Positions 35,301 through 45,907 of a stretch of DNA of 64,000 nucleotides are shown here, piece by piece. How positions within the stretch are numbered: the first letter of the stretch is position 1; each line of letters opens with the position of its first letter. The notes under the pieces were generated by a model that was not told the origin of the DNA, searched no databases, and was given only the letters and a program-made list of their open reading frames with translations. Source of the stretch: Chenopodium formosanum (Eukaryota; Streptophyta; Magnoliopsida; Caryophyllales; Amaranthaceae); NCBI GenBank assembly GCA_024500155.1, contig CM044874.1, positions 66,388,795-66,452,794 on the forward strand, read 5' to 3'. A program made the translations under genes and the position numbers.

Positions 35301-36985
35301 AAGAAGGAGAGGACTATCCATGCCATGAATTTCCCGAACCATTTGTTGTAAATGGCATACGACAACCAGGATTCGAGATTTTCTTGGATTGCTACTTCAC
35401 TGACGAAATCCCAACTCCTGTCCATAAGGAGAAAGCACCCCCATGCTTTGACTTTAACGTCATGGGATTACTGTTTGGGCGAGAAAAGAATGAGCCAGTT
35501 TATGAGGAAGATAACTCCTCACTCATTCAAACGGTCCTACAAAGCGAAAACTTCGACCCCTCAAAGATAATTACTCCAGCTGAAGGATTATTGCAAGGGT
35601 GGCGCAAGACTATCAAGGTGACTACTCCGAGTGGAAGGAAGATATCAATCACGACAGGACAAGGGCCGATGTTCGAAGAATCGTCAGAGTCAGAGTCAGA
35701 GTCTGATTCAAAGTCTTTCCCTTTAGAATCTTCTAAGTCTTTAGCTATAATGCCTCCCCTTCCTATTTCTTCTCCTAGGATAGTTAGTGATCCAGTCCCT
35801 GAGGACATATCACTCTTTGATGTAATGATCTCAGAGTATAATAATATCGCTCATTCTCCTTACTTCTCGTGTTCTTCCCTAACCCAAAATGACGAACATT
35901 GCTTAGCTAACGATGAAAAAGATAAAGAAATTATTAAAGCAATGGAAACACTTGAAAAGAAAACACCAGTAATTGAAGAGACTGAAACAGTTGACATCTC
36001 AAATGATTCAACTCATAAAAGAGAAGTTAAAATCGGACTAACATTGAATAAACAAGAAAGAACCGATTTAATTAACTTGCTTAAAGAATTTATCGATGTA
36101 TTTGCTTGGTCATATGAAGATATGCCAGGCATTAACAGAGAAATAGCTCAACACACTATACCATTAATTCCAGGAATGAAACCTGTAAAACAAAAGTTGC
36201 GTCGAATGAAACCCGACGTAGCACTTAAAATAAAAGAAGAAGTTCAAAAACAAATAACTGCAGGTTTCATCAAGGTATCCAAATACCCCGAATGGGTCGC
36301 CAACGTCGTCCCAGTTCCAAAGAAAGACGGAAGGGTAAGGATGTGTGTCGACTATCGAGATCTAAATAAGGCAAGTCCAAAGGACGACTTCCCTTTGCCA
36401 CACATCGATATTCTGGTAGACAACACGGCAAATCACGCGCTTCTCTCATTCATGGACGGATATGCAGGGTACAATCAGATTCTCATGGCGGATGAAGACA
36501 TGGAGAAAACAACCTTTATCACACCGTGGGGCACTTACTGTTACACGGTAATGCCATTTGGGTTGAAAAACGCAGGTGCTACTTACCAACGTGCAGCAAC
36601 TACCATACTCCATGACATGATGCACAAAGAAGTTGAAGTATATGTCGACAACATGATTGTGAAATCAAAGGACCGTCCAGACCATCAAGTAGTCTTAAGG
36701 AAATTTTTCGAAAGGCTAAGAAAATACAATATGAGGTTGAATCCATCAAAATGTGCTTTTGGAGTCACCTCAGGCAAGCTCTTGGGATACGTCATAAGCT
36801 CTAGAGGAATAGAGATAGATCCTACCAAGATTAAAGCGATCATGTCGATGCCACCGCCCAAGACCGAGAAACATATTCGAGGATTCATTGGCCGGTTGCA
36901 ATACATAAGTAGGTTCATATCAAAACTGACAACGATATGTGAACCAATCTTCAAAAAGCTCAAGAAGAATGTACCAGTAATATGA
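32360..36985 (+). pseudogene. Tat-type gag-protease-reverse transcriptase, stopped before RNase H
   Basis: This 1,541-codon frame starts at an ATG and ends in a TGA at 36983-36985, after which the same frame continues into RNase H. The gag core is at about residues 110-230. Two C-x2-H...H...C zinc motifs (CKYHQGRGHSTESC near 330, CQYHQSGGHTLENC near 535) each end a similar module of about 70 residues. The aspartic protease has DNGSA near 742, typical of the Tat group. A G-patch-like stretch (GMTLGKKKGI) is near 910. RT occupies about 1300-1541. The catalytic box reads YVDN (1428-1431) and not YVDD, which should abolish polymerase activity. The changes are C:G to T:A transitions, expected from decay of methylated DNA. 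Confidence 0.93.
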
Positions 36986-37999
36986 GATGATGAGTGTCAA
37001 AAAGCCTTTGACCGGATCAAAGCCTATCTCGCAAATCCTCCCGTATTAGCGCCAGCACTTCCCGGAATACCTCTAAGGTTATATTTGACGGTTACCAAGG
37101 AGACAATGGGAGCCATGCTAGCACAAGAGGTAGAAAACAAAGAGAATGCAATCTATTACCTAAGTAAGAAGATGCTCGAATATGAAACACGCTATACACC
37201 ACTCGAGAAATTGTGCCTCGCTTTGGTGTGGGCCACAACTAAGTTAAGACATTATATGTTGGTGCATACCGTTTTCGTAGTATCTCGATTGGATCCACTC
37301 AAATACTTGTTCGAGAAATCAACACTCAATGGACGTATTTCAAGATGGATAGTCAACTTAGCCCAATTTGATGTGCGGTTTATGCCACAAAAAGCTATTA
37401 AAGGATCCGTGGTGTCAGACTTTCTGGCAGACTTTCCAATAGAAGACTCGACGCCAATACAGGACAATGAATTTCCAGATGAAGATTTAATGGTCACCGA
37501 AGATGATACTTGGACCTTGTATTTCGACGGAGCCTCAAACCAAAAGGGATGTGGTGTCGGAGTGCTACTAGTATCACCTAAAGAAGAACACGTCCCAATC
37601 TCAATAAAGCTCGATTTCGACGTTACCAACAATGCTGCTGAATATGAAGCATGCGTGGTAGGCCTTGAAACAGCCCTGGCATTGGGAGTAAAGAAGTTAA
37701 GGATATTCGGAGACTCTTCTCTGATTATCAATCAAATATCTAAAAGGTGGAAAGTAAGGAGCGAAAGCCTAGCCCCTTACCAAACTTATCTGGAAACTCT
37801 TACCGACCAGTTAGAGAAGGTAGAATACACATATCTACCTAGAGAAGAAAACCAATTTGCTGATGCCTTGGCAAGATTAGCCTCAATGGTTAGGATTCCC
37901 ACGGATATCGAGCAAATGCCTCTAACTATCGAAAAAAAGGCACAAACCGGCATATATACAGGCTATAGAAGACGACGACCCAGTCCAAGACGAAGGTGA
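36986..37999 (+). pseudogene. Tat-type pol fragment: RT tail and RNase H
   Basis: Same frame as the preceding gag-RT; the first ATG after the stop is 37085. The RT connection region is followed by RNase H with its acidic residues in YFDGASN (about 37516), AAEYEA (about 37636), FGDSS (about 37707) and FADALA (about 37856). A one-base insertion (extra A in the CAAACC run near 37944-37946, or in the A7 run at 37932-37938) shifts the frame and ends the protein at 37999 with an Arg-rich nonsense tail. RNase H degrades the RNA strand during reverse transcription. Confidence 0.88.
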
Positions 38000-39254
38000 A
38001 GAACAAGAAGAAGAACCATGGTACACAGACATTCTCAACTATGTCACCAATGGAGAATACCCTCCTCATGCTGACAAAAGAGCAAAACGAGCCTTGAGAC
38101 TTTTGGCTTCTCAATATGTACTCATAGACAACGAGCTACATAAAAGGGTACCTAAAGGTCGAGCTCTCCTATGCGTAGGAAAGGTGGATGCACAAAGAAT
38201 AATGAGAAGTGTCCACGAAGGAATCTGTGGAACTCATGTAAATGGCAAAATGTTAGTCCAGAAAATAATGAGAGAAGGGTATTATTGGACTACCATGAAT
38301 AGGGACTGCCATCAACACGTGAAAAGATGTCCTAAGTGTCAAATTTATGCCAATTTACAACACATTCCTCCATCTTTGCTCTACACCTACACATCACCAT
38401 GGCCATTTTCTACATGGGGAATTGATATAATCGGCAAGATCACTCCCCCAAGGACAGGAGGCCACGAATTTATTCTAGTAGCAATTGATTACTTTACGAA
38501 GTGGGTAGAAGCGCAATCATATGCTAAACTCACTGCAAAACATGTAGCACTCTTTATCGAAAGAAATATCATTTGTCGATATGGAGTCCCACATGAAATG
38601 ATAAGTGACAATGGAACTCACTTTCAAGCCGAATGTGAAGAGTTGCTACATAAATATGGCATCCAACATCATCATTCGTCCCCTTATAGACCTCAAGCAA
38701 ACGGAGCAGTTGAGGCAGCTAATAAGAATTTAAAGACTATCATCGAGAAAATGACAGAAAATTATAAAGATTGGCCTGACAAGCTCCACTTTGCACTGTG
38801 GGGTTATCGCACGTCAATCCGTACGTCAACCGGAAATACACCATTTTCTTTGGTATATGGAGTACAACCTGTCGAACTAGAAATACCATCTCTACGCATT
38901 GCTCTAGAGAGTAAACTTGATGAAGTCGAATGGACTAGGGCACGATATGAAGAATTGATCCTACTCGACGAAAAACGACTAGAAGCTCTACATCATACTC
39001 AGTGCTATCAAACTCGTATGGCTAGACATTTTAATAAGAAGGTCAAGGCAAGAAATATCAAAGTAGGAGATTTGGTATTAAAAGCACTAAGGAAAAATGT
39101 TTTAGATCCAAGGGGAAAGTTTAGACCTAATTGGTCTGGCCCCTACATTGTCAAAACAATCCTGTCAGGTGGTGCAGCAAAGTGAACTGATATGGATGGC
39201 AATGAATTCTCAAACATGACCAATCTTGACCAACTTAAAAAATACTACCCATAA
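37947..39254 (+). pseudogene. Tat-type integrase fragment
   Basis: After the frameshift the +1 frame reads an acidic linker and then integrase: an HHCC zinc-binding region (HEGICGTH ... CPKC, about 38213-38340), and the core with acidic residues in WGIDIIG (about 38420), SDNGTHF (about 38606) and GAVEAAN (about 38704). The frame meets TGA at 39183-39185, but a gypsy-like C-terminal stretch (ending LKKYYP) continues to TAA at 39252-39254, so this TGA may be another mutation. No chromodomain follows, as usual for the Tat group. Confidence 0.85.
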
Positions 39255-39776
39255 TCACTTGAGTAGGACACTCAAGAGAGCTACGTTCGGCCTGATTCCT
39301 TAGGAAAGGATACGTAGGAAACCCTTTACGGGTGCGACCACTTTATTTTTCAACATCTCCGCGTTCCAAAATCAGCAAAAAGTCAACAAAAAGTCGGAAA
39401 ACTATTGGCGTCGCAGAACAGAGTCTAGCGCCAGCCATAAGCCATCAGCGCCAGACGATGGAATTGGCGCTTGGCGCCAGACCTCAATAGCCGGCGCCAA
39501 TCTGCAATTACTGACGCCAACTCAGTCATAAAATCTGGGCAAATTTCGGTGTTTTTCGGAAAATTTTCAACTTCCGTACTCGAAGAATTTCTGGAAAATT
39601 AATTTTTTCGGTTTTTCATTGGTTTAATAAAATAAATTTAAAGTAACAATTTAATTGAAAGCTGAAATTTCATTAATAAAACAAAATTACATTGTTAATG
39701 AAATTTAAATAAGGCTGAAATAAATTAACTTTAAATAAAAAATAACAATCTAATAAATCTAAAGCTAAGCAATATT
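39255..39776. other. Spacer between integrase and antisense gene 1
   Basis: It holds a GGCGCC-palindrome island at about 39409-39522 and AT-rich DNA at the 3' end of the minus-strand gene. No reading frame is supported. Confidence 0.6.
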
Positions 39777-40287
39777 TTAATCTTTCTTCTCCTTCTTTGC
39801 TCTTTTCCAATTCTTTTCGGTTTCCTCCTCTTCATCCATTACTTTAGCTAGTAGGCATCCTTTAGAGGACCTACATTCAATTTTGGAATAGATTGTTTCC
39901 CCTTTAGCTAGCACCCCATGTTTCTTTTCCACCCAAACCTTTTTGTCTGTGTTGGTAGCTTTCCTTTTCCCTTTGTCTTTAGTAGAATTCTTCTTCTTAG
40001 GCATTGTAGGTGTTTTGAATTCAATTCTTGCACCTAAGCGTTCTTTGGCCGGTGTCACCCTGTCACCTAGACGATTCTTCACATCGTTTCTACCCTGATC
40101 AATTAAAGACTTCTTCACCAACCATTTCTTTACATCATTAGGTAAAGAAGGGGGAACCTTTTGGGTAATCACTTCCCATAAAGGTCTAGCGCTCCAGTAA
40201 GTGTCAAATTTATCCACTTCTTGAGATACGGGATACTCATAGGGAGGACGAAGATCCCCGGAAGGAATATTTTGAAGCAAGCCATAT

Positions 40288-41697
40288 TGATGTACACATT
40301 CTATACCATATTTTACCCTCGATTTATAACTATTTTCAATTGATTTCTAAGCTCTACGGAGCTATTTCTCGCTAATATTTTCTTCTCTAGTGTGGCTTGG
40401 TCTATTTGATTGATTTTGTAGGCATATGAAGATTTCCGGATGATTTGGACTTGTTTTGGATAGCCACGAAAGCTTATTAAGATGGAGGAGAATTTTACCC
40501 GTGTCCGCCCTGGAGGGCAACATTGCCCTGGCAGCTAGGGCAAAGAAGGAAAAGAAGAGAAGTCATGAGAAAGAATGGAAGAGTTCAACTTCCATCCGCC
40601 CGGACCGTGCGACATTGCCCTGGCAGACCGGGCGGACAAAAGCACTGCATATAAAATATTTCTTGAAGGCGTAAGATCGTTTTTGCTTCTCGCGCCCGAC
40701 CGGGCGGCTTTGCCCGGTCTGACCGGGCGGAGTTTCGCGAAGCCCGTTTTTCTTATTTTTCGGGATTTCTTAATTAAGGGATATAAATACCCATTGTAAA
40801 CCCCGATAAAACATACTTAGTTATTATTTTTCTAGCTTTAAAACCTTCATTAGAACCCTAATATTCTCTCTTTCAAGTTTTGATCTTTGTTCATCAACAA
40901 TTGGTACTTTTCTTCATTCAAGCAATTGGTATTCATCTTTATTTCTTCTTTTACTTTTAATTACTTATTAATCATGTTTTCTTCATTGATTATTGTTTTT
41001 GCTTTCATATATATGTGTGAGTATTTTTCTTATTCCAAGATCTAGCGGAACCTGAATATGATTAATGCATGATTTAATTCTTTAAATTCTCTAATAATAA
41101 TTGTATTTGATTTGCTTAATTGATTATGTTTATGCCAATACTAGATTAGGGATAATTGGTATTGTTATTAATCCTTTGTTTTAATCGCAACGGGAGTTGG
41201 GTTTTGACGGATTTGAATAAATCAATTAAGGGTTTGAAGTTCATCACGGGAGTAGTTGAATGGATGATTAGGAAGTTAGAGTAATGTTCTTAAGGTCTTT
41301 AATTTACATGATTCCACGGAAGTAGGCTTGATTGTGATTAGAGAATCCATTGATAACTCGAAAGAGACCATTGGTATTATTCATGGATTACTTTTCCTCA
41401 TTAATCAATTGAATTATGTGTTCGGGGTAGAACGACTATTGCATTAATTGTATTCGTGGCAATGCTTGATCTTGGATGTTTTTAGCATTGATTTGTCATA
41501 TTACTTAGATTTAATCGTTTTAATTAGTTCTTTAGTTATTGATTCTCACTTATTTGAATTGTTTACTTGCTTAGTAATTGCTTGAGTCTTTTTAATTAGT
41601 TGAACCATAGTCTCTTGGGATCCGACCCTTGCTTGCCCGTCTACATAGTAGTGGTCTAGTTAGGCTTATTTTTGTTAGGTACGCGACACGCCTATCA
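40288..41697 (+). repeat. 5' LTR of the Athila-type element
   Basis: It runs TGATGTACAC ... CGCCTATCA. TATAAATA lies at 40782-40789. Upstream, three GC-rich hairpin units at about 40502-40545, 40596-40635 and 40688-40731 share CCGCCC ... GGGCGG with a TTGCCC-GGCAG/GTCTG centre. Confidence 0.95.
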
Positions 41698-41702
41698 AAT
41701 TT

Positions 41703-41720
41703 TGGCGCCGTTGCCGGGGA
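41703..41720 (+). other. Primer-binding site of the Athila-type element
   Basis: TGGCGCCGTTGCCGGGGA, five bases after the LTR, complementary to the 3' end expected for plant tRNA-Asp and characteristic of Athila elements. Confidence 0.85.
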
Positions 41721-41829
41721 CTAACGATTTCATTCTAGTTATTTGTGATTCGTTTTACTAAGCATATATTTTGTTGCTTCGGCTATTGTTCCTTGTGTCT
41801 TTGATCTCCCGTTTTAGTTTCTTTGTTGC

Positions 41830-44220
41830 ATGCAAACTCGAAGTTCAGGTTCAGATGATTTAACACCTTTTGATTCTGAGATCGAAGCTATTGCACGTAG
41901 ACGAAGAGGTAGAACAAGGAAAAATCAAAATACAAGAAACATGGTCGACCCAAGAAAAAAATCTCTTTTGGAATATGGTATTCCGGATACAACAACCGGA
42001 TTTCTCTCTAGTATTGTTAGACCACCTGTCACCGCTCAGAGTTTTGAGTTGAAGCCCCAATTCATACAGTTCATCTCCAATGATTCTTTTGCGGGCTCAT
42101 CAAATGATTGCCCTGTGACTCACATTGATAGTTTCTTAGAGAAGTGTGACACTATGAAGCTCAACGGTGTCACTGATGATGCTATTAGACTACGCCTTTT
42201 TCCTTTTTCACAAAGGGATAAGGCAAGGGAATGGCTACGAGATGAAGGTATTGGTTCCTTTGATACATGGGACAAGCTTGCTAAGGCCTTCCTAGTAAAA
42301 TTCTTGGGGCAAGAGAAAACCGCGAAATTAAGGAACGAGTTATCTACCTTCCATCAATCTAATGACGAGTCTGTATATGAGGCATGGAGAAGGTTTAAGC
42401 GATTGCAGAGACAATGCCCTCACCATGGTATTCCAGAGTGGATGTTGATCCAAACGTTCTATAATGGTTTAACCCATGAGTTTCGCATATACATTGATGC
42501 TGCGTCTGGAGGTTCTATCATGACGAAGAATCCAACTGATGCGAAGGATTTGATTGAGAAGATGGCGGCTAATGATAATTACCATCCAAAGGGACAAAAT
42601 GCTATCAATACAGGTAATAAACATGATGTTGATGCACTAACCATGTTGACTTGTTCTGTGCAGGCACTAACTCAAAAAGTCAATCAACTCCAAGTTGAGT
42701 CCCCTCGATCCTCGTTGGAAACTTGTCAGATGTGTGGATTGCAAGGCCATACTGCACGGGAGTGTCAACCCAATTATGATGGAATGGCGATTGAGCAAGC
42801 TAATGCTTTCTATACCACGACCTCCACAAGGCCATTTGACGAAGGGTGGAGAAATCATCAAGGGTTCTCATACAAGAACACTCAAGCTATAGCAAATCCT
42901 CCACCACCACCAGCTTTTCAAGCTAGAGCACCTTTCAGTCATCATCCCATGCATCAACCACCACCTCAATCTTCAAATCTTGAATCCATTATGGAGACTT
43001 TTGCTACCTCCCAACACCAACAACAAGAGCTTATATCAAAGCAATTTGAGTTACAAGCAAAGCAGAATGAATATTTTGAAAACTCGATCCAACTGCTCGT
43101 TGTTCAAAATAAGAGGATAGAAACTCATCTTTCTCAACTTTCACAGCAAGTGAGTCATCTAACAACTCTTCAAGATCAAGCAAAAGTCCAGACGAAACAA
43201 TGCAATGCAATTTTCGTGAAGAGTGATGAATTGTTTACGGGTGATTTAGAAGAGAAAGTGTGCAATGTGGAGTCAAGAACTGAGAAGCATGAGAGAGAAG
43301 GTCCCAAACATGTTGCTCCACAAGCATATGAGGAGCCGATGCCTTTCATGCAAAGGTTATCAAAAGCTGTGCTCGATAAGCATTTTGGGAAGTATTCCGA
43401 GACTCTTAAGAAGGTATATGCTACCATTCCTTTTTCCGATCTTGTAGTTCAAATGCCTCAATTTGCAAATTTTGTGAAAGGAATTCTAGATCATGATCAT
43501 AATGATAAGAAATTAGAAAGTGTGGTAGTTAAGAAGAAATGTTCTGATCTTTTACATGATAGCTTACCACCTAAATTGCATGATCCTGGTAGTTTTACTA
43601 TCCCTTGTATGATAAACGAAACATATTTTGATAGGGTCTTGTGTGATTTAGGTGCTAGTGTTAATTTAATGCCTTCTTCAGTGTACGACAAATTAGGTTT
43701 GAAAAACCTTAAACCCTCTCCTATATCTCTTCATATGGCTGATAGAACTGTTAGACTCCCTAAGGGTGTAGTTGAAGATGTATTAGTTGGGATTGGTGAA
43801 CTTGTTTTTCCTGTTGACTTTGTTGTAGTGGATATGAAAGAAGACCATAAGATCCCACTAATCTTTGGTCGCCCTTTTCTTGCTACAAGTCAAGCGTTAA
43901 TAGATGTTCCTAAAGGACAAGTGACCATTAGAGCTCAGGATAAACAAGTTGTGTTTAAGCTTTTCAATGACCATAATTTTACTTTAGATGGTGGTACTTG
44001 TTTGAGAATCGATGCTACTAACCCTTTGGTTAATAAGTGTGTTTCTAATAGAAATCATGTGCGCAAAAAAGACAATATTCCACCACATGATGGGTTTAGC
44101 TACATCAAAATAAGCTCGGATACAAAGCACATCAACTCTAATTTGAAGGAGTCGTTTGGAGGTGGATATATTTATGAGAAATACCACAGAGTATCTTCTC
44201 CATGTGGTGACCTAGGTTGA
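41830..44220 (+). CDS. Athila-type gag-protease protein
   Basis: This 796-residue intact ORF starts at the first ATG 110 bp after the primer site. Residues about 95-240 are the gypsy gag core (REWLRDEGIGSFDTWDKLAK, then FLVKFLG and VYEAWRRFKRLQRQCP). A CCHC zinc knuckle (CQMCGLQGHTAREC) lies near 299-312. A Pro- and then Gln-rich segment, probably coiled, covers about 355-455. A retroviral-type aspartic protease domain spans about 595-690, with the active site reading DLGAS (near 605) and a conserved IPLIFGRPFL strand near 675. The ORF stops soon after, with no polymerase. Gag supplied by such elements can still form particles, so the family may mobilise in trans. Confidence 0.93.
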   Translation: MQTRSSGSDDLTPFDSEIEAIARRRRGRTRKNQNTRNMVDPRKKSLLEYGIPDTTTGFLSSIVRPPVTAQSFELKPQFIQFISNDSFAGSSNDCPVTHIDSFLEKCDTMKLNGVTDDAIRLRLFPFSQRDKAREWLRDEGIGSFDTWDKLAKAFLVKFLGQEKTAKLRNELSTFHQSNDESVYEAWRRFKRLQRQCPHHGIPEWMLIQTFYNGLTHEFRIYIDAASGGSIMTKNPTDAKDLIEKMAANDNYHPKGQNAINTGNKHDVDALTMLTCSVQALTQKVNQLQVESPRSSLETCQMCGLQGHTARECQPNYDGMAIEQANAFYTTTSTRPFDEGWRNHQGFSYKNTQAIANPPPPPAFQARAPFSHHPMHQPPPQSSNLESIMETFATSQHQQQELISKQFELQAKQNEYFENSIQLLVVQNKRIETHLSQLSQQVSHLTTLQDQAKVQTKQCNAIFVKSDELFTGDLEEKVCNVESRTEKHEREGPKHVAPQAYEEPMPFMQRLSKAVLDKHFGKYSETLKKVYATIPFSDLVVQMPQFANFVKGILDHDHNDKKLESVVVKKKCSDLLHDSLPPKLHDPGSFTIPCMINETYFDRVLCDLGASVNLMPSSVYDKLGLKNLKPSPISLHMADRTVRLPKGVVEDVLVGIGELVFPVDFVVVDMKEDHKIPLIFGRPFLATSQALIDVPKGQVTIRAQDKQVVFKLFNDHNFTLDGGTCLRIDATNPLVNKCVSNRNHVRKKDNIPPHDGFSYIKISSDTKHINSNLKESFGGGYIYEKYHRVSSPCGDLG

Positions 44221-45907
44221 GCTACTAAAGAGGGGTCGAGCTAAAGACCTTAAACAAGCGCTAAATGGGAGGCAACCCATTCCGTTTTTTTTTTATTTAT
44301 TTTATTTTCCCTTTATTTATTTATTATTTTTTTTATTTTTTTTTTAGTGCCTTGGGGTTATGATGCGATGTTATTTTGAGGGCGGTCCCAGCTTTGCCCT
44401 TAGGTATGATCCCTCCTCTGCCAGTAGGGACTAGTTTTCTTTTTCCCTTGCTCGTTCTTATTCGATATATGTTCACATTGAGGACAATGTGAAGTTTAGC
44501 TTGGGGGAGGGATTACTTTTGGCTTTGGGCAGTTACTTTGTCAATCATGACGATGAATAGCTAGTAAACTACTTCTCTGTGCCCCTATCCTTGATGATTT
44601 AAAGGTTTTTAGCTTGATTTTGATTGAAAGACTTGCAATGCGGATTAAATGATCATGATCTGATATTGGATTGTCTTGGCCTAATGGATATCAACTTTGT
44701 GCAACTGTGTATGAATCTGGAGCTTGACTGTGCTAACTGTGAGGCTTGAGCCTTTATTATTTATTCATGTGTGTTAGTTCCTGGTGTGACATTGATCTTA
44801 GTTTTGTCTTGAGACTTTTAGTAGTGTGTCATGGTACATTGCACATGCACGATGAGGAGGACGAAGGCCATGTTCATTAGGTAGCCTCCAAATGAATTTA
44901 GAAACGTTTGTCCCCTTCTTGCTTACATACCCATGTTGTAGCCTTGTCCATGTTTTTCATCTAAGTCACAAAATTAACCTATCGGCTCCAATTAGTAACT
45001 TATCCCAAGTCTAGCTTGGGGGAGCCATCTATCTTGGTGTTCTCTATGGTTTGTGATGATGTTTTGGAGAAGATTAATTTGAAGCTTGAAGGTTATTTTT
45101 GCTATATGATCTATTTTTTTTAAGCTCTTATAGTTTGTTATAAAAAAAAAAGAAAAAAAAGAGAAAAAAAAGAAAGAAAAAAATTTTAGCTTCTTGAAGG
45201 ATAAATAAAATAGCTTCAAAAATAAGAATAGTGTGATGAATTGATTATGTAGAGTGAATAAGGTGGTAGTTGCTCTTAATTTAAGTTATGTTTGGAGTGT
45301 GTATTCTTGTGAATTAGTTCGATGGGATTTTGATGTGTATTGTTCATTTTTTATGGCTTCCCTGAGGGACTATATTTACCTATATTTTCTAAATTTTTCC
45401 TACCCATATTCACCCGACCTACATTACAAGCTTGAAAAAAGACCTTCTGACCTTCGTGCATAGTATTGTGTTCATGTGAAACGAGTCTTTTGTCAAAATG
45501 CTGGAGTATGTGTCACATTTCGAGTCGACTTTTGACTAGGTTGAGCGGCATTATTACCCTTTAAACACGTGAGTGTTGTGAGAATGGGAGGTTATCACTA
45601 TTAGTGGGGATGGAGAGAGATCGGGCTCATTTTTAGCTCGCCACATAAAATTGTGCGGAGTGACCACTAAGTGAGATATTCTAGTCATCGATTCCTTATG
45701 TGTACATGGTTGACTCTGTTTGATGGCTATTCAGGTTGATTGATAGTCTGAATGAGGTGATTGGTTGGCTAAGATGCTTGTGTGTCTGATTTCGATTTTG
45801 AGTATGGTATTTTCAAATGTAATATGGGGTGAAGTATGTTTATTTGGTTGTTGCTAGTCATTGATTGTCTTGCTTGAGGGCAAGCAAGAAGCTAGCTTGG
45901 GGGAATT
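44221..45907 (+). other. Athila-type 3' internal region with PPT
   Basis: This 1.7-kb non-coding region carries the AAGCGCTAAATGGGAGGCAA motif usual in Athila-like elements and three copies of TAGCTTGGGGGA (44497, 45012, 45893). The last abuts the 3' LTR and is the polypurine tract. An A/G tract lies at 45142-45183. Confidence 0.75.
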
